Assembly (NCBI RefSeq): GCF_021605415.1 | Contig: NZ_WKEQ01000013.1 | Coordinates: forward strand, 1-64,000 | Length of the DNA stretch: 64,000 bases | Direction: 5' to 3' | Source: Pseudomonas syringae | GTDB lineage: Bacteria; Pseudomonadota; Gammaproteobacteria; Pseudomonadales; Pseudomonadaceae | Shown here: positions 1 to 9,900 of the stretch, piece by piece | Layout: every line of letters starts with the position of its first letter | Position numbering within the stretch: the stretch's first letter is position 1 | The notes under the pieces: model-generated | What the model saw: only the letters and a program-made list of their open reading frames with translations | Database searches by the model: none | Told to the model about the DNA's origin: nothing | Made by a program: the position numbers and the translations under genes

Positions 1-180
1 CCAGGCCTGGTTGCGTTGAAGCATAACCAGGCGATCATCGCCATGAAGGATCGCCTGAAGGCCAACGGCAAGGCTCCTAAGCAGATCATCTGTGCAGCGA
101 TGCGCAAACTGCTGCACTTCGTATACGTAGTGCTCAAATCGGGTCAACCATATGACCCAAATCTTGCAGTTGCGCGGTGA
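1..180 (+). mobile_element. IS110-family transposase, C-terminal end (cut by window edge)
   Basis: Frame 1 is open from the first base to a TGA at 178-180 and encodes the last 59 residues of a protein. The sequence (PGLVALKHNQAIIAMKDR..., then IICAAMRKLLHFVYVVLKSG, then QPYDP) matches the C-terminal end of IS110/IS116/IS902 transposases, in which a helix containing AMRKLL precedes a final motif like the PFDP or PYDP seen here. These enzymes are DEDD recombinases that usually leave no terminal inverted repeats. The catalytic part lies outside the window, so whether the copy is intact cannot be judged. It is transcribed toward thiD. Confidence 0.75.
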
Positions 181-224
181 GATTTAAGACGGTATCTACA
201 AGGTATCGGCGCCGACACAATCTA

Positions 225-258
225 CTGTAGCTGCCGAAGGCTGCGATCTTTTGATCTT
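225..258. repeat. REP-like element
   Basis: This is a copy of the repeat family with core GCTGCCG-AAGGCTGCGATC followed by TTTTGATC. It lies between the transposase end and thiD. The same core recurs at 9843, 11232 and 15838. Confidence 0.6.
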
Positions 259-312
259 CGTTATCAGGCGCCCACACCCGAAAAAACATGTTTGGTGGTA
301 AGCTCGCGCACC

Positions 313-1110
313 ATGAATATCTATAGCTCACGCCCCGTTGTCCTCTGTCTTTCCGGCCACGACCCCAGTGGTGGCGCCGGTCTGCAGGCAGATATCGAAG
401 CCCTGCTCGCTCAGGGTTGCCATGCGGCTCCGGCCGTCACTGCACTGACCGTGCAAGACACTGTCAACGTCACTGACTTCCGCGTCCTCGACCGTGAGTG
501 GGTGATGGCGCAAGCCAATGCCGTGTTCAACGACTCCGAAGTTGCTGCCGTCAAACTGGGCATGCTCGGTTCGCTGGAGATGGTCGACACCGTCGTCGAG
601 CTGCTGTCGGCGCACCCGCACTTGCCGGTGGTCTGCGACCCGGTGCTGCGCGCCGGCGGCGGCGGTCGCCTGGGCAAGGACGAAGTCGGCTACGCCATGC
701 GCGAGCGACTGCTGCCGCTGTCGATCATCGCCACACCGAACCTTCCCGAAGCGCGGATCCTCGCTGAACTGCCTGAAGGCACCGCAGACGAGTGCGCTGA
801 AAAACTCCTGCCCTTCGTCAAAAACCTGCTGATTACTGGCGGGCACGGCGATGAAACCGAAATCCACAATCGCCTGTACAGCCGCGACGGCCTGCGCGAA
901 ACCTTCTATTGCCAGCGTCTGCCCGGCAGTTATCACGGTTCCGGCTGCACGCTGGCCAGCGCCCTGGCCGGTCGTCTGGCGCAGGGCGAAAATCTCGCCA
1001 GCGCCGTGCGCAGTGCCCTCGATTACACTTGGCGTACATTGCGCGATGCCGAACAACTGGGCAAAGGCCAGTTTGTGCCGCGTCGCTTGCCGCTGGATTT
1101 TTGCTCGTAA
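313..1110 (+). CDS. thiD: Hydroxymethylpyrimidine/phosphomethylpyrimidine kinase
   Basis: ThiD phosphorylates 4-amino-5-hydroxymethyl-2-methylpyrimidine (HMP) to HMP-P and then HMP-PP, the pyrimidine half of thiamine, in the cytosol. The 265-residue product has the ribokinase-like N-terminal motif SGHDPSGGAGLQAD, a central DPVLRAGGG segment, and the anion-hole motif GSGCTLASALA near the C terminus. An in-frame TTG at 292 would add seven residues. The ATG at 313 is preferred because it begins the usual MNIYSSRPVV start. thiE and hemL follow closely, so the three are probably co-transcribed. No TPP riboswitch is evident upstream. Confidence 0.93.
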   Translation: MNIYSSRPVVLCLSGHDPSGGAGLQADIEALLAQGCHAAPAVTALTVQDTVNVTDFRVLDREWVMAQANAVFNDSEVAAVKLGMLGSLEMVDTVVELLSAHPHLPVVCDPVLRAGGGGRLGKDEVGYAMRERLLPLSIIATPNLPEARILAELPEGTADECAEKLLPFVKNLLITGGHGDETEIHNRLYSRDGLRETFYCQRLPGSYHGSGCTLASALAGRLAQGENLASAVRSALDYTWRTLRDAEQLGKGQFVPRRLPLDFCS

Positions 1111-1128
1111 CGCGATGAGGCCTGTCCA

Positions 1129-1758
1129 ATGAAACTACGTGGCCTGTATGCCATCACCGACAGCGAATTGCTGGCCGGTAAATTTCTGCCGTATGTACAA
1201 GCGGCGCTGGACGGTGGCGTCACCCTGCTGCAATACCGCGACAAAAGCAGCGACGAGGCCCGCCGTCTGCGCGAGGCCGAAGCGTTGCGCGATCTGTGCG
1301 AGCGCTACAAGACGCAACTGATCATCAACGATGACGCCGAACTCGCCGCGCGCCTGAACGTCGGCGTGCACTTGGGCCAGACCGACGGCCCGCTGTCGCC
1401 GACCCGCGCCCTGCTCGGCTCCAAAGCGATCATCGGCTCGACCTGCCATGCGCAACTGGCGCTGGCCGAGCAAGCGGCCAAGGAAGGCGCGAGTTATGTC
1501 GCCTTCGGCCGCTTCTTCAATTCGAACACCAAACCCGGCGCACCGACCTGCAGCCTTGATCTGCTTGATCAGGCACGCCGTACGCTGCACCTGCCGATCT
1601 GCGCCATCGGCGGCATCACCCTCGACAACGCCGCGCCACTCGTCGCCCATGGTGTCGACCTGCTCGCTGTTGTCCACGGCCTGTTCGGTGCCGACAGCAC
1701 CGCCGAAGTGACCCGCCGCGCCCGCGCCTTCAACGAATTGTTCAAATCTGAAATTTGA
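1129..1758 (+). CDS. thiE: Thiamine-phosphate synthase
   Basis: ThiE joins HMP-PP and thiazole phosphate to give thiamine monophosphate. The 209-residue protein is the normal size for this TIM-barrel enzyme. It shows the family segments LYAITD at the N terminus, LLQYRDK around residue 35, INDD near residue 65, GVHLGQTD, and AIGGIT followed by VVHGLF near the C terminus. It begins 18 bp after thiD with GAGG a few bases before the ATG, and ends 10 bp before hemL, so it is the second gene of a thiD-thiE-hemL unit. Confidence 0.95.
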   Translation: MKLRGLYAITDSELLAGKFLPYVQAALDGGVTLLQYRDKSSDEARRLREAEALRDLCERYKTQLIINDDAELAARLNVGVHLGQTDGPLSPTRALLGSKAIIGSTCHAQLALAEQAAKEGASYVAFGRFFNSNTKPGAPTCSLDLLDQARRTLHLPICAIGGITLDNAAPLVAHGVDLLAVVHGLFGADSTAEVTRRARAFNELFKSEI

Positions 1759-1768
1759 GAGCCCGATC

Positions 1769-3052
1769 ATGTCTCGTTCCGAAACCCTTTTTGCCAACGC
1801 CCAGAAACACATTCCCGGTGGCGTGAACTCGCCGGTTCGCGCCTTCAAAAGCGTCGGTGGCACACCGCTGTTCTTCAAACACGCCGAAGGCGCCTACGTC
1901 ACCGACGAAGACGACAAGCGTTATGTGGATTACGTCGGCTCCTGGGGCCCGATGATTCTCGGCCACAGCCATCCAGACGTGCTGGACGCGGTGCGCAATC
2001 AGCTGCAACACGGCCTGTCCTACGGCGCGCCGACCGCCATGGAAACCGAGATGGCCGACCTGGTCTGCTCGCTGGTGCCGTCGATGGACATGGTGCGCAT
2101 GGTCAGCTCCGGCACCGAAGCGACCATGAGTGCGATTCGTCTGGCCCGTGGCTTCACCGGTCGCGATAGCATCATCAAGTTCGAAGGCTGCTACCACGGC
2201 CACTCCGACAGCCTGCTGGTCAAGGCCGGTTCCGGCGCATTGACCCAAGGCGTGCCAAGTTCGGCCGGCGTGCCGGCGGCGTTCGCCAAACACACGCTGA
2301 CCCTGCCATTCAACGACATCGATGCCGTTGAAAAAATGCTCGCTGAAGTCGGCCAGGAAGTGGCGTGCATCATCGTCGAGCCCGTGGCCGGCAACATGAA
2401 TTGCGTACCACCGGCGCCGGGGTTCCTCGAAGGCTTGCGTAGCCTGTGCGACAAACATGGCGTGGTGCTGATTTTCGACGAAGTGATGACCGGGTTCCGC
2501 GTTGCCCTCGGTGGTGCTCAAGCCCACTACGGGGTGAATCCGGATCTGACCACCTTCGGCAAGATCATCGGCGGCGGCATGCCGGTCGGCTGCTTCGGCG
2601 GCAAACGCGAAATCATGGAGCGCATCGCGCCGCTGGGCCCTGTCTATCAGGCCGGCACGCTGTCGGGCAACCCGTTAGCGATGGCGGCCGGTTTGACTAC
2701 CCTGCGCCTGATCAGTCGCCAGGGTTTTCACGCCGAGCTGACCGACTACACCACTCGCCTGCTCGATGGCCTGCAACAACGCGCCGACGCAGCGGGTATT
2801 CCGTTCGTGACCACACAGGCCGGTGGCATGTTCGGCCTGTACTTCAGCGGCGCCGACGACATCGTCACCTTCGAAGACGTCATGGCCAGCGATGCTGCGC
2901 TGTTCGGCCGCTTCTTCCACCTGATGCTGGACGGTGGCGTGTACCTGGCGCCGAGCGCCTTCGAAGCCGGTTTCACCTCGATTGCCCACGGCGAAGTCGA
3001 GCTGAAGCTGACTCTGGACGCTGCTGAACGCGCCTTCGCTGCGTTGAAATAA
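1769..3052 (+). CDS. hemL: Glutamate-1-semialdehyde 2,1-aminomutase
   Basis: HemL moves the amino group of glutamate-1-semialdehyde to make 5-aminolevulinate, the committed C5-pathway precursor of haem and corrins. The 427-residue protein is a class III PLP aminotransferase. The PLP-binding lysine is Lys265 in [10 protein letters not shown], and the cofactor-ring motif [10 protein letters not shown] lies at about 235-244. The N-terminal [13 protein letters not shown] is characteristic. It is probably co-transcribed with thiD and thiE. A stem-loop follows the stop codon. Confidence 0.97.
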   Translation: MSRSETLFANAQKHIPGGVNSPVRAFKSVGGTPLFFKHAEGAYVTDEDDKRYVDYVGSWGPMILGHSHPDVLDAVRNQLQHGLSYGAPTAMETEMADLVCSLVPSMDMVRMVSSGTEATMSAIRLARGFTGRDSIIKFEGCYHGHSDSLLVKAGSGALTQGVPSSAGVPAAFAKHTLTLPFNDIDAVEKMLAEVGQEVACIIVEPVAGNMNCVPPAPGFLEGLRSLCDKHGVVLIFDEVMTGFRVALGGAQAHYGVNPDLTTFGKIIGGGMPVGCFGGKREIMERIAPLGPVYQAGTLSGNPLAMAAGLTTLRLISRQGFHAELTDYTTRLLDGLQQRADAAGIPFVTTQAGGMFGLYFSGADDIVTFEDVMASDAALFGRFFHLMLDGGVYLAPSAFEAGFTSIAHGEVELKLTLDAAERAFAALK

Positions 3053-3062
3053 TCGCTGCGCC

Positions 3063-3090
3063 GCTGACGTCGGCCATTGCCGGCGTCAGC
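3063..3090 (+). terminator. Stem-loop after hemL
   Basis: GCTGACGTCGGC at 3063-3074 pairs with GCCGGCGTCAGC at 3079-3090 with one G-T wobble and a 4-base loop. It lies 10 bp after the hemL stop. No strong T run follows, so it may be a weak or Rho-assisted terminator. Confidence 0.45.
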
Positions 3091-3277
3091 ATTCACCTAC
3101 ATCCAAAGGCTTTTTCCGACACCGTTGCGATAAATTGCCCCTGAATCGGGCGATATGTTTCCCATGCAGCAGAAAATCGAGTAAAGACTTTGTAAGGTTG
3201 GCCCCGCTTATTTCATAATGCGCGCTAATTGGATCCCTCGACGGGTCCGCGCGCCCTTCAGAGGTAAGTCGATTCCC

Positions 3278-3832
3278 ATGAACCGCACCGGCCGCACCCT
3301 TGCATTGGGCTGCCTGTTGCTCCTTCAGCCCCTGCTCGCGCATGCACAAGCAGGCGGCAACTCGTTGTTGATCCCGGCGATGGGTCGTTGCACCCTCAAT
3401 ACTCAGCCGCAAGACGTCACGCAGGCCCTCGCTGCCTGCCAGAAAGCGGCGGATGAAGGGGATGCGCAAGCGCAATACGAGTTGGGTGAGTTCTACTACG
3501 AGGGCAAAAACGCGCCACGCGACCTCAATCAAGCCCTGAGCTATTTCGAAAAGGCCTCTCTGCAAGGCCACGCCCAGGCGCAATTCAAGCTCGGCACCAT
3601 GTTCTTCCACGGCGAAGGCGTGCAGGCCAACAATGTTCAGGCATACATCGTCTTGAAGATGGCGGCGGTCAACGGTGCCGAAGAGGCGCTGGACACAGCC
3701 GACGAAGTCGCCGAGAAAATGCCTCGCGAAGATCTCGAGACTGCCACGCAGGTGCTCGGCCAGATCTTCCGTAAATACCTGATGGAATTGCAGAGCGCTG
3801 ACGGGCGTACGCCGTTTGCGCCATTGCCCTGA
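3278..3832 (+). CDS. Secreted Sel1/TPR repeat protein
   Basis: The 184-residue product starts with a Sec signal peptide (LALGCLLLLQPLLAHAQA) with probable cleavage after AHAQA. It then carries Sel1-like repeats, of which the clearest are the units around GDAQAQYELGEFYYEG and GHAQAQFKLGTMFFHGEG. Such solenoids usually bind proteins in the periplasm. An in-frame ATG at 3218 would put 20 charged residues before the signal peptide. The start at 3278 is chosen because AGAGGTAA lies at the right distance upstream and the signal peptide becomes N-terminal. The specific role is unknown. Confidence 0.85.
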   Translation: MNRTGRTLALGCLLLLQPLLAHAQAGGNSLLIPAMGRCTLNTQPQDVTQALAACQKAADEGDAQAQYELGEFYYEGKNAPRDLNQALSYFEKASLQGHAQAQFKLGTMFFHGEGVQANNVQAYIVLKMAAVNGAEEALDTADEVAEKMPREDLETATQVLGQIFRKYLMELQSADGRTPFAPLP

Positions 3833-3858
3833 CCTCTGCATCAACGTGACCGGCCCCT

Positions 3859-3921
3859 TCGCGAGCAGGCTCGCTCCTGCAATGGGAATGCGTTTCCCTG
3901 CAGGAGCGAGCCTGCTCGCGA
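3859..3921. repeat. REP pair, GCGAGCAGGCTCGC type
   Basis: A perfect 23-nt inverted repeat (3859-3881 against 3899-3921) encloses 17 nt. It sits between convergent genes (the Sel1 protein and the DUF1820 protein), where it could also serve as a bidirectional terminator. The same type recurs at 17565-17648. Confidence 0.85.
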
Positions 3922-3944
3922 TTGAGGCGCTGCGGTCTTGAGCC

Positions 3945-4274
3945 TTACTTCTCAGGCATCGGCATCGGAAACGGCATCACATTGCCGACCGCGCCACGGG
4001 CTTCGCTGATTTTCGGTGTACCCAGACGCTCGACCTCGTCGATACGCACGATCGAATGCATCGGCACAAAGCTGCGCACCACGCCCTCGAACTGCGCCTT
4101 GAGCTTCTCTTCGCTCGGGTCGACGACCACCTGCGTGCGCTCGCCAAAGACGAATTCTTCCACTTCCAGAAAACCCCACAGATCACTTTGATAGATCTGC
4201 TTGGCGTACATTTCGAACACCTGGCCCTGGTTGAGAAAAATCACTTTGTAGATTGGAGCTTCGCGTTTGGTCAT
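3945..4274 (-). CDS. DUF1820 family protein
   Basis: The 109-residue soluble protein starts MTKREAPIYKVIFLNQGQVFEMYAK and contains GFLEVEEFVFGE, both typical of DUF1820, a small family conserved in gamma-proteobacteria with no assigned function. It is transcribed away from miaB, so 4275-4406 is a shared divergent promoter region. The C terminus is rich in Pro and Met (MPFPMPMPEK). Confidence 0.85.
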   Translation of the reverse strand: MTKREAPIYKVIFLNQGQVFEMYAKQIYQSDLWGFLEVEEFVFGERTQVVVDPSEEKLKAQFEGVVRSFVPMHSIVRIDEVERLGTPKISEARGAVGNVMPFPMPMPEK

Positions 4275-4365
4275 GGCGGGCGGACAACATCGGGGTAAAA
4301 ATGAGGGCGCGAACTATAGCATAGCCGCCGGACGCGCAACGGTAGGAACCTGAGGACATGTTCCC

Positions 4366-4371
4366 TATAAT
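4366..4371 (+). promoter_or_regulatory. Candidate -10 box for miaB
   Basis: A perfect TATAAT lies 35 bp before the miaB ATG. No good -35 is visible at 16-18 bp spacing, so the call rests on the -10 alone. Confidence 0.3.
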
Positions 4372-4406
4372 GCGCGGTTCTTTGAACCACGTGACGACCC
4401 TATTCC

Positions 4407-5735
4407 ATGGCCAAGAAGCTTTACATCGAAACCCACGGTTGCCAGATGAACGAGTACGACAGCTCGCGCATGGTCGATCTGCTGGGCGAACATCAGGCCC
4501 TGGAAGTCACGGCGCGCGCCGAAGACGCCGACGTGATCCTGCTCAACACCTGCTCGATCCGCGAGCGCGCCCAGGATCGCGTGTATTCCCAGCTCGGCCG
4601 CTGGCGCGAGCTGAAACTGGCCAACCCGGACATGGTGATCGCCGTCGGCGGTTGCGTGGCCAGCCAGGAAGGCGCGGCGATCCGTGATCGCGCACCGTAC
4701 GTCGACGTGGTCTTCGGCCCGCAGACGCTGCACCGCCTGCCGGAAATGATCGACACCGCGCGCATTACCAAACTGCCGCAAGTCGACGTTTCGTTCCCGG
4801 AAATCGAAAAATTCGACCACTTGCCCGAGCCGCGCATCGATGGCCCGAGCGCCTATGTATCGGTGATGGAAGGCTGCAGCAAGTACTGCACGTTTTGCGT
4901 GGTGCCTTACACCCGAGGTGAAGAAGTCAGCCGACCGTTCGACGACGTGCTGGCCGAGATCATCCACCTGGCCGAAAACGGTGTGCGTGAAGTGACGCTG
5001 CTGGGCCAGAACGTCAACGGCTATCGTGGCCTGACCCACGACGGGCGCCTGGCGGATCTGGCGGAATTGATCCGCGTAGTGGCCGCCGTCGACGGCATCG
5101 ACCGTATTCGTTACACCACGTCGCATCCGCTGGAATTTTCCGACAGCCTGATCCAGGCCCACGCCGATGTACCGGAGCTGGTGAAGCACCTGCATTTGCC
5201 GGTGCAATCGGGTTCGGACCGGATTCTCGCGGCGATGAAACGCAACCACACGGCGTTGGAATACAAATCGAAACTGCGCAAATTACGCGCCGCTGTTCCA
5301 GGCATCAGCATCAGTTCGGATTTCATCGTTGGATTCCCGGGTGAAACCGAGAAGGATTTCGAACAGACCATGAAGCTGATTGCCGACGTCGGTTTCGATT
5401 TTTCCTACTCGTTCGTCTACAGCCAGCGCCCCGGCACGCCGGCCGCCGACCTTGCCGACGAAACACCGGAGGCGCTGAAAAAAGAACGGCTGAACGCTCT
5501 GCAACATCGTTTGAACCAACAAGGCTTCGAAATCAGCCGACAGATGGTCGGCTCGATCCAGCGGATTCTGGTCACCGATTATTCGAAGAAAGACCCGGGC
5601 GAGCTGCAAGGGCGCACCGAGAATAACCGTATCGTCAACTTCCGTTGCGACACGCCTACGCTCATCGGCCAGTTCGCCGACGTGCACATCGACGCGGCGC
5701 AACCGCACTCGCTGCGCGGCTCGCTGGTGCAATAG
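4407..5735 (+). CDS. miaB: tRNA-2-methylthio-N6-dimethylallyladenosine synthase
   Basis: MiaB is a radical-SAM methylthiotransferase that adds the 2-methylthio group to i6A37 of tRNAs reading UNN codons. The 442-residue protein has the N-terminal UPF0004 domain with three cluster cysteines (Cys12, Cys49, Cys83), the radical-SAM CxxxCxxC at Cys157, Cys161 and Cys164 in GCSKYCTFC, and a C-terminal TRAM domain from about residue 375. All six cluster ligands are present. It is followed by a REP pair, which separates it from ybeZ, although the two are often neighbours in gamma-proteobacteria. Confidence 0.97.
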   Translation: MAKKLYIETHGCQMNEYDSSRMVDLLGEHQALEVTARAEDADVILLNTCSIRERAQDRVYSQLGRWRELKLANPDMVIAVGGCVASQEGAAIRDRAPYVDVVFGPQTLHRLPEMIDTARITKLPQVDVSFPEIEKFDHLPEPRIDGPSAYVSVMEGCSKYCTFCVVPYTRGEEVSRPFDDVLAEIIHLAENGVREVTLLGQNVNGYRGLTHDGRLADLAELIRVVAAVDGIDRIRYTTSHPLEFSDSLIQAHADVPELVKHLHLPVQSGSDRILAAMKRNHTALEYKSKLRKLRAAVPGISISSDFIVGFPGETEKDFEQTMKLIADVGFDFSYSFVYSQRPGTPAADLADETPEALKKERLNALQHRLNQQGFEISRQMVGSIQRILVTDYSKKDPGELQGRTENNRIVNFRCDTPTLIGQFADVHIDAAQPHSLRGSLVQ

Positions 5736-5760
5736 AGCCTTTCAGAAACAATGCAGAATA

Positions 5761-5850
5761 TGTGGGAGCTGGCTTGCCAGCGATGACGGTGTGGCAGGCA
5801 ACATCATTGCCGGACTTGTTGGCCTCATCGCTGGCAAGCCAGCTCCCACA
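5761..5850. repeat. REP pair, GGGAGCTGGCTTGCCAGC type
   Basis: A perfect 26-nt inverted repeat (5761-5786 against 5825-5850) encloses 38 nt in the miaB-ybeZ gap. Each arm is also partly self-complementary (CTGGC/GCCAG), which is usual for REP units. Confidence 0.85.
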
Positions 5851-5962
5851 GTGACTGCATTGTTCTCGAGAATGGCGTCATCCATTTAAGTGCTTTCGCC
5901 CCCAGGCCTCTGGCGTTATCCTTCATTTCATCCCAATTGCCTAAGGGCGGCTAAATACGACC

Positions 5963-6970
5963 TTGAACGCATCTATAGAACCCCATCGTTTCATGCTTGA
6001 GCCCTTTGAGGCTCGCCGCTTCGCTAATCTGTGCGGGCAATTCGACGAGCATTTGCGCTTGATCGAACAGCGCCTGAGCATTGAGATCCGTAACCGCGGA
6101 AACCAATTCGAGCTGATCGGCGACCCCAAACACACCACCTCCGCAGAAAACCTGCTGCGCCGCCTGTACCGGGAAACCAAGGGTACCGAGCTGTCGCCGG
6201 ACATGGTGCACCTGTTCCTGCAGGAATCAGCCGTCGTCGAGCTGGACAATCACGCCCCTGCCGAAGCCTCCGTCGCCCTGCGTACCAAAAAAGGCATGAT
6301 TCGCCCTCGCGGCCTGAATCAGTTGCGCTACGTGAAGGAAATCCTCGGCAACGACATCAATTTCGGCATCGGCCCGGCCGGTACCGGCAAGACCTATCTG
6401 GCTGTCGCCTGTGCCGTGGACGCGCTTGAACGCGAGCAGATCCGCCGCATCCTGCTGGTGCGTCCGGCGGTCGAGGCGGGTGAAAAACTCGGCTTCCTGC
6501 CTGGCGACCTGTCGCAGAAGATCGACCCGTACCTGCGCCCTCTCTACGACGCGCTCTATGAAATGCTCGGCTTCGAATACGTCGCCAAGCTGATCGAACG
6601 TCAGGTTATCGAAGTTGCGCCGCTGGCCTACATGCGCGGCCGTACGCTGAATAACAGCTTCATCATTCTCGACGAAAGCCAGAACACCACGGTCGAGCAG
6701 ATGAAAATGTTCCTGACCCGGATCGGCTTCGGCTCAACCGCCGTCATTACCGGCGACATCACCCAGGTCGACCTGCCGCGCGGCACCAAGTCCGGGCTGC
6801 ACCATGTGATCGAAGTGTTGAAAGACGTACCGGGCATCAGCTTCACGCATTTCATGCCCAAGGACGTTGTGCGTCATCCATTGGTGCAACGCATCGTCGA
6901 AGCCTACGAGCGCTTCGAAACTCGTGTGGCCGACGAAGCTTCCGCCAAGGAAAGCCGCCGCGATGCTTGA
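5963..6970 (+). CDS. ybeZ: PhoH-like ATPase YbeZ
   Basis: The 335-residue PhoH-family P-loop protein has Walker [12 protein letters not shown] near residue 140 and Walker [10 protein letters not shown] near residue 234. It is the usual partner of the RNase YbeY and is linked to rRNA and RNA metabolism. The most upstream plausible start is the TTG at 5963 with AAGGGCGG upstream, giving the typical N terminus [10 protein letters not shown]. The ATG at 5993 would remove ten conserved-looking residues. Its stop overlaps the ybeY start by 8 bp, indicating translational coupling. Confidence 0.92.
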   Translation: MNASIEPHRFMLEPFEARRFANLCGQFDEHLRLIEQRLSIEIRNRGNQFELIGDPKHTTSAENLLRRLYRETKGTELSPDMVHLFLQESAVVELDNHAPAEASVALRTKKGMIRPRGLNQLRYVKEILGNDINFGIGPAGTGKTYLAVACAVDALEREQIRRILLVRPAVEAGEKLGFLPGDLSQKIDPYLRPLYDALYEMLGFEYVAKLIERQVIEVAPLAYMRGRTLNNSFIILDESQNTTVEQMKMFLTRIGFGSTAVITGDITQVDLPRGTKSGLHHVIEVLKDVPGISFTHFMPKDVVRHPLVQRIVEAYERFETRVADEASAKESRRDA

Positions 6971-7457
6971 GCTGGATCTGCAAATCGCCACCGAAGCGTG
7001 CGCGCCGAGTGAAGCCGACTTCCGCCGATGGTGCGAACTGGCCTTGCGCCAGCGCACCGCCGACTCGGAAATGACCATCCGTCTGGTCAACGAGGACGAA
7101 GGCCGCGAGCTCAACCACACCTGGCGACAAAAAGATTACGCAACCAACGTCCTGTCGTTTCCCGCTGACGTGCCGGATGAGTTCCTCGACATCCCGTTGC
7201 TCGGCGATCTGGTGATCTGCGTGGCCGTGGTCGAACGAGAAGCCGCCGAACAAGGCAAGGAACTTCAGGCCCACTGGGCGCATCTGGTGATGCACGGCTG
7301 CTTGCATCTGCTCGGATACGACCATATAGATGACGACGAAGCCGAAGAAATGGAAGCGCTGGAACGACAGTTGCTTGCCGAACTGGGCTATCCGGATCCG
7401 TACGCGGACGACGAAACCGAACCATCCCCTATCGTTACAACAAAGGATTCAGAGTAA
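6963..7457 (+). CDS. ybeY: Endoribonuclease YbeY (rRNA maturation)
   Basis: YbeY is a zinc-dependent single-strand endoribonuclease needed for 16S rRNA 3'-end maturation and ribosome quality control. The 164-residue protein carries the metal motif [11 protein letters not shown], with three histidines, near residue 117. The ATG at 6963 inside the ybeZ end is chosen because the protein then begins MLELDLQIA as in relatives. A longer in-frame reading from 6867 would be buried in ybeZ. It is the second gene of the ybeZ-ybeY-ybeX-lnt operon. Confidence 0.96.
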   Translation: MLELDLQIATEACAPSEADFRRWCELALRQRTADSEMTIRLVNEDEGRELNHTWRQKDYATNVLSFPADVPDEFLDIPLLGDLVICVAVVEREAAEQGKELQAHWAHLVMHGCLHLLGYDHIDDDEAEEMEALERQLLAELGYPDPYADDETEPSPIVTTKDSE

Positions 7458-7462
7458 TCGCT

Positions 7463-8302
7463 ATGAGCGAAGATCGATCGAGCAACGGGCAGAAGTCATG
7501 GCTGGGTAAACTGACCCAGGCTTTTGCCCACGAGCCGAAAAACCGCCAGGAGCTGCTTGAGCTGCTGCGCGATGCACATCAGAACAAACTGCTGGACAGC
7601 GAAGCGCTGGCCATCGTCGAAGGCGCCATTCAGGTGGCTGACCTGCAAGTTCGCGACATCATGGTGCCGCGTTCGCAGGTGATCAGCATCAAGGCGACAC
7701 AGACACCCCGCGAGTTCCTTCCGGCCGTGGTCGACTCGGCTCACTCGCGCTACCCGGTCATCGGCGAAAGCCATGACGACGTGATGGGCGTGTTGCTGGC
7801 CAAGGATCTGCTGCCGCTGATCCTCAAGGAGAACGGCGACAGCTTCAACATCAAGGATCTGCTGCGCCCGGCCACGTTCGTGCCGGAGTCCAAGCGCCTC
7901 AACGTATTGCTGCGTGAATTTCGCGCCAACCACAACCACATGGCCATCGTCATCGACGAATACGGCGGCGTGGCCGGTCTGGTGACCATCGAAGACGTGC
8001 TGGAACAGATCGTCGGCGACATCGAAGACGAGCACGACGTCGAAGAAGACAGCTACATCAAGCCGCTGCCCAGCGGTGACTTCCTGATCAAGGCCCTGAC
8101 GCCGATCGAGAACTTCAACGAGTTCTTCGACAGCGAATTCTCCGACGACGAGTTCGACACCGTCGGCGGTCTGGTGATGAGCGCGTTCGGACACCTGCCC
8201 AAACGCAACGAAATCACTGAAATCGGCGCCTATCGCTTCCGCATCCTGAACGCCGACAGCCGTCGGATTCACTTGCTGCGTCTGACACCTATCGCTCGCT
8301 AA
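7463..8302 (+). CDS. ybeX: CBS-domain protein YbeX/CorC
   Basis: The 279-residue cytoplasmic protein has two CBS domains (about 65-190; the motif VRDIMVPRSQV opens the first and EYGGVAGLVTIEDVLEQIVGD ends the second). These are followed by an acidic linker and the CorC/HlyC transporter-associated domain (about 200-279). Family members are linked to Mg/Co efflux and, in E. coli YbeX, to ribosome metabolism, which fits its place 5 bp after ybeY and 8 bp before lnt. It lacks the membrane DUF21 domain of true CorC-type channels. Confidence 0.93.
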   Translation: MSEDRSSNGQKSWLGKLTQAFAHEPKNRQELLELLRDAHQNKLLDSEALAIVEGAIQVADLQVRDIMVPRSQVISIKATQTPREFLPAVVDSAHSRYPVIGESHDDVMGVLLAKDLLPLILKENGDSFNIKDLLRPATFVPESKRLNVLLREFRANHNHMAIVIDEYGGVAGLVTIEDVLEQIVGDIEDEHDVEEDSYIKPLPSGDFLIKALTPIENFNEFFDSEFSDDEFDTVGGLVMSAFGHLPKRNEITEIGAYRFRILNADSRRIHLLRLTPIAR

Positions 8303-8310
8303 GGACTGAA

Positions 8311-9834
8311 ATGCATCGTCTGACCCGCCCCGGCTGGCCCGGTAATCTGCTGGCCGTGGCGGCCGGTGCAATCACCACTTTCGCCCTCGCCCCCTTCAAC
8401 ATCTGGCCGCTGGCATTGCTGGCGGTCGGCCTGTTTTATGCCGGGCTGCGCGAGCTGAGCCCGCGTCAGGCGCTGGGCCGTGGCTGGTGCTTCGGTTTTG
8501 GTCTGTTCGGCGCCGGCACCAGCTGGATTTATTACAGCATCCACCATTTTGGCGGTGCCTCGGTGCTGCTGGCCGGGTTCCTGATGCTGTTGTTCACGGC
8601 GGCGATTGCCTGGTTTTTCGCCCTGCCCGCCTGGCTGTGGGCGCGCTGGCTGCGGCGTAACGAGGCGCCAGTGGCCGATGCACTGGCATTTGCTGCACTG
8701 TGGGTCGGTCAGGAAGCATTTCGTGGTTGGTTTCTTACCGGTTTCCCTTGGTTGTATTCCGGTTATAGCCAACTCGATGGCCCGCTGTCGGGACTCGCGC
8801 CGGTGGGTGGCATGTGGCTGGTGTCGTTCGTGCTGGCGCTGACCGCGGCGCTGATTTACAACGCACCGCGCTTGTTGCGCAATGGCCGCAAAGGTTTTGT
8901 CGCGGCTGGCGTCTTGCTGCTGATCGGGCCGTGGGTGGCGGGCATCGCGCTCAAGGGCCACGCCTGGACCAGCCCGGCAGGGCCGGCCCTGAGCGTCGCC
9001 GCCATTCAGGGCAACGTCGCCCAGAGCATGAAATGGGATCCTGCGCAGCTCAACGCGCAACTGGCGATGTACCGCGACCTGAGTTTTCGCTCCAAACCAG
9101 TGGATCTGCTGATCTGGCCGGAAACCGCCGTGCCGGTGCTCAAGGAGTCAGCCGAGGGTTACCTGAGCATGATGGGTAACTTCGCCGCCGAGCGGAAATC
9201 GGCGCTGATTACCGGTGTGCCGATTCGCCAGGTGGTGCATCAGGAAAGACGCTTTTTCAACGGCATTACCGTGGTCGGCGAAGGCGATGGCACGTATCTG
9301 AAGCAGAAACTGGTGCCATTCGGCGAGTACGTGCCGTTGCAGGACATCCTGCGCGGGCTGATCGCGTTCTTCGATTTGCCGATGTCCGACTTCGCACGCG
9401 GCCCGGCGGATCAGGCACTGTTGCAGGCCAAGGGCTACCAGATCGCGCCATTCATCTGCTACGAAGTCGTCTATCCGGAATTTGCCGCCAGCCTCGCCGC
9501 CCGCAGCGATCTGTTGCTGACCATCAGCAATGACACCTGGTTCGGCACTTCCATCGGCCCGTTGCAGCATCTGCAAATGGCGCAGATGCGAGCACTGGAG
9601 GCGGGCCGCTGGATGATTCGCGCCACCAACAACGGCGTGACCGGTCTGATCAACCCGTTCGGGCAGATCACCGAGAGCATTCCGCAATTCGAGCAGGGCG
9701 TGCTGTACGGCGAAGTGGTGCCGATGCACAACCTGACGCCGTACCTGCAATGGCGTTCATGGCCGCTGATTATTCTGTGTCTGGTGCTGTTCGGCTGGGC
9801 GCTGATGGCGAGTCGGATGTCCAAAACCGTCTAA
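8311..9834 (+). CDS. lnt: Apolipoprotein N-acyltransferase
   Basis: Lnt adds the third acyl chain to the N-terminal cysteine of lipoproteins at the periplasmic face of the inner membrane. The 507-residue protein has an N-terminal bundle of hydrophobic helices (about 10-200) and a nitrilase-like domain. The catalytic triad is visible as Glu in WPETAVP, Lys in KQKLVPFGEYVP and Cys in FICYEVVYPE, and a last transmembrane helix lies near the C terminus. It ends the ybeZYX-lnt operon and is followed by a hairpin with a T run. Confidence 0.97.
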   Translation: MHRLTRPGWPGNLLAVAAGAITTFALAPFNIWPLALLAVGLFYAGLRELSPRQALGRGWCFGFGLFGAGTSWIYYSIHHFGGASVLLAGFLMLLFTAAIAWFFALPAWLWARWLRRNEAPVADALAFAALWVGQEAFRGWFLTGFPWLYSGYSQLDGPLSGLAPVGGMWLVSFVLALTAALIYNAPRLLRNGRKGFVAAGVLLLIGPWVAGIALKGHAWTSPAGPALSVAAIQGNVAQSMKWDPAQLNAQLAMYRDLSFRSKPVDLLIWPETAVPVLKESAEGYLSMMGNFAAERKSALITGVPIRQVVHQERRFFNGITVVGEGDGTYLKQKLVPFGEYVPLQDILRGLIAFFDLPMSDFARGPADQALLQAKGYQIAPFICYEVVYPEFAASLAARSDLLLTISNDTWFGTSIGPLQHLQMAQMRALEAGRWMIRATNNGVTGLINPFGQITESIPQFEQGVLYGEVVPMHNLTPYLQWRSWPLIILCLVLFGWALMASRMSKTV

Positions 9835-9842
9835 GCCAAATA

Positions 9843-9900
9843 GATCGCAGCCTGCGGTCAGCTTCTGCAGGAGCTGCCGAAGGCTGCGATCTTTTGTTTT
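9843..9900 (+). terminator. REP hairpin acting as likely lnt terminator
   Basis: GATCGCAGCCT at 9843-9853 pairs with AGGCTGCGATC at 9881-9891 and is followed directly by TTTTGTTTTT. The arms are the GATCGCAGCCTGCGG REP type, here with a T tract that makes a plausible Rho-independent terminator between convergent genes. Confidence 0.65.

Noticed and set aside
181..312. TPP riboswitch before thiD
   Set aside because: No conserved thi-box segments (CTGAGA, GATCTGG-like elements) are present; the sequence is transposon end plus REP.
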